Source of the DNA: an uncultured Thiotrichales bacterium
Lineage (GTDB): Bacteria; Pseudomonadota; Gammaproteobacteria; Francisellales; CACEW01
Assembly: GCA_903870015.1 (NCBI GenBank)
Contig: CAIQBE010000030.1
Location: 1-36,025 of the forward strand
Direction of reading: 5' to 3'
DNA: 36,025 nucleotides
Under the pieces are notes generated by a model that was not told where the DNA came from, searched no databases, and saw only the letters and a list, made by a program, of their open reading frames with translations. This document shows, in pieces, positions 35,792-36,025 of the stretch (positions are counted from its first letter, which is position 1; every line of letters starts with the position of its first letter). Position numbers and translations under genes: made by a program.

Positions 35792-36025
35792 CCGCGCCGA
35801 AGTCCGCAGGACGTAGGCGGGCCTCGGCCCTCCGCGAAAAGCCCTCCTAACCGTCGGCGAGCCTCTCCTTATTTCACGATACGTTATAACCCCTTAGCGC
35901 GAAGGCTGCCGCGCCGAAGTCCGCAGGACGTAGGCGGGCCTCGGCCCTCCGCGAAAAGCCCTCCTAACCGTCGGCGAGCCTCTCCTTATTTCACGATACG
36001 TTATAACCCCTTAGCGCGAAGGCTG
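35738..36025. repeat. 117-bp tandem repeat, at least 2.4 copies
   Basis: Units start at 35738, 35855 and 35972; the third is cut by the window end. Copies 1 and 2 differ at one base seen (ATACCCCC against ATAACCCC near 35771). The unit is clearly GC-rich compared with the window, with nested stems CGCC-GAA-GTCC-GCA-GGAC-GTA-GGCG and GGGCC-TC-GGCCC. One plus-strand frame has no stop through the unit (117 is a multiple of 3), but no ATG, GTG or TTG start was found; both other readings checked on the minus strand contain stops. I see no gene in 35696-36025. Confidence 0.85.

Noticed and set aside
35690..36025. Stop-free plus-strand frame running through the 117-bp repeats
   Set aside because: No ATG, GTG or TTG start and no ribosome site; the open frame follows from the GC-rich unit being a multiple of 3.
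35694..36025. CRISPR array
   Set aside because: Tandem 117-bp units are contiguous with no short repeat plus variable spacer pattern, and no cas gene is seen.

Overview
The window reads as a chromosomal segment of a gammaproteobacterium. Support for this: a one-piece tmRNA, PriA, RadA, RecR, a RelA-type (p)ppGpp synthetase, a proteobacterial GshA, a cytochrome b561, and an ArgR-controlled arginine set. Base composition is moderately AT-rich. A eukaryotic-type protein kinase, an Hcp-like protein and a helical protein with a disordered Ser/Thr-rich tail recall host-associated lineages such as Legionellales or the Francisella group. The long tmRNA tag, starting with Gly and ending VALAA, also differs from the usual ANDENYALAA form. 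The lineage is inference only; no 16S rRNA is present.

Layout. 1-2124: an APC-family amino-acid permease and a small membrane protein. 2237-7136 (minus): gatC-gatA-gatB-relA, joining the tRNA-dependent amidotransferase to a RelA without HD motif or ACT domain. 7167-8428 (minus): a short Hanks-type kinase behind an Hcp-like protein. 8582-18421: housekeeping and transport genes, namely recR, an MFS transporter, priA, a membrane-anchored unknown, a MidA-type methyltransferase, a DedA protein, a propeller lipoprotein and radA. 18523-20942: a small LemA-like membrane protein, a TRIC-type channel and gshA. 20905-25059 (minus): a 440-residue protein that may carry a degenerate histidine-kinase ATPase fold, then a PAS-PAS-HisKA-HATPase-REC-REC hybrid kinase, then cytochrome b561. 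25379-25463: tRNA-Leu(CAG). 25621-26508: a 295-residue protein of unknown function.

26728-35206 is a divergent arginine biosynthesis locus: argC-argJ-argB-argD-argR to the left and argF-argG-argH to the right. A bifunctional-type ArgJ could recycle the acetyl group, so with carbamoyl phosphate from elsewhere the locus covers acetylglutamate to arginine plus its own repressor. A perfect 14-bp palindrome of ARG-box type covers the -10 elements of both divergent promoters. A 23-codon leader ORF lies before argF, and argF and argG use AGA far more than other genes read here.

35290-35695 is tmRNA (ssrA). Directly after it come small hairpins and at least 2.4 copies of a GC-rich 117-bp tandem repeat running off the window end. 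No CRISPR array, rRNA, transposase or integrase was seen. The items I consider most worth a second look are the arg control region, the Hcp-like/kinase pair, the 440-residue/hybrid-kinase pair, and the tmRNA with its flanking repeats.
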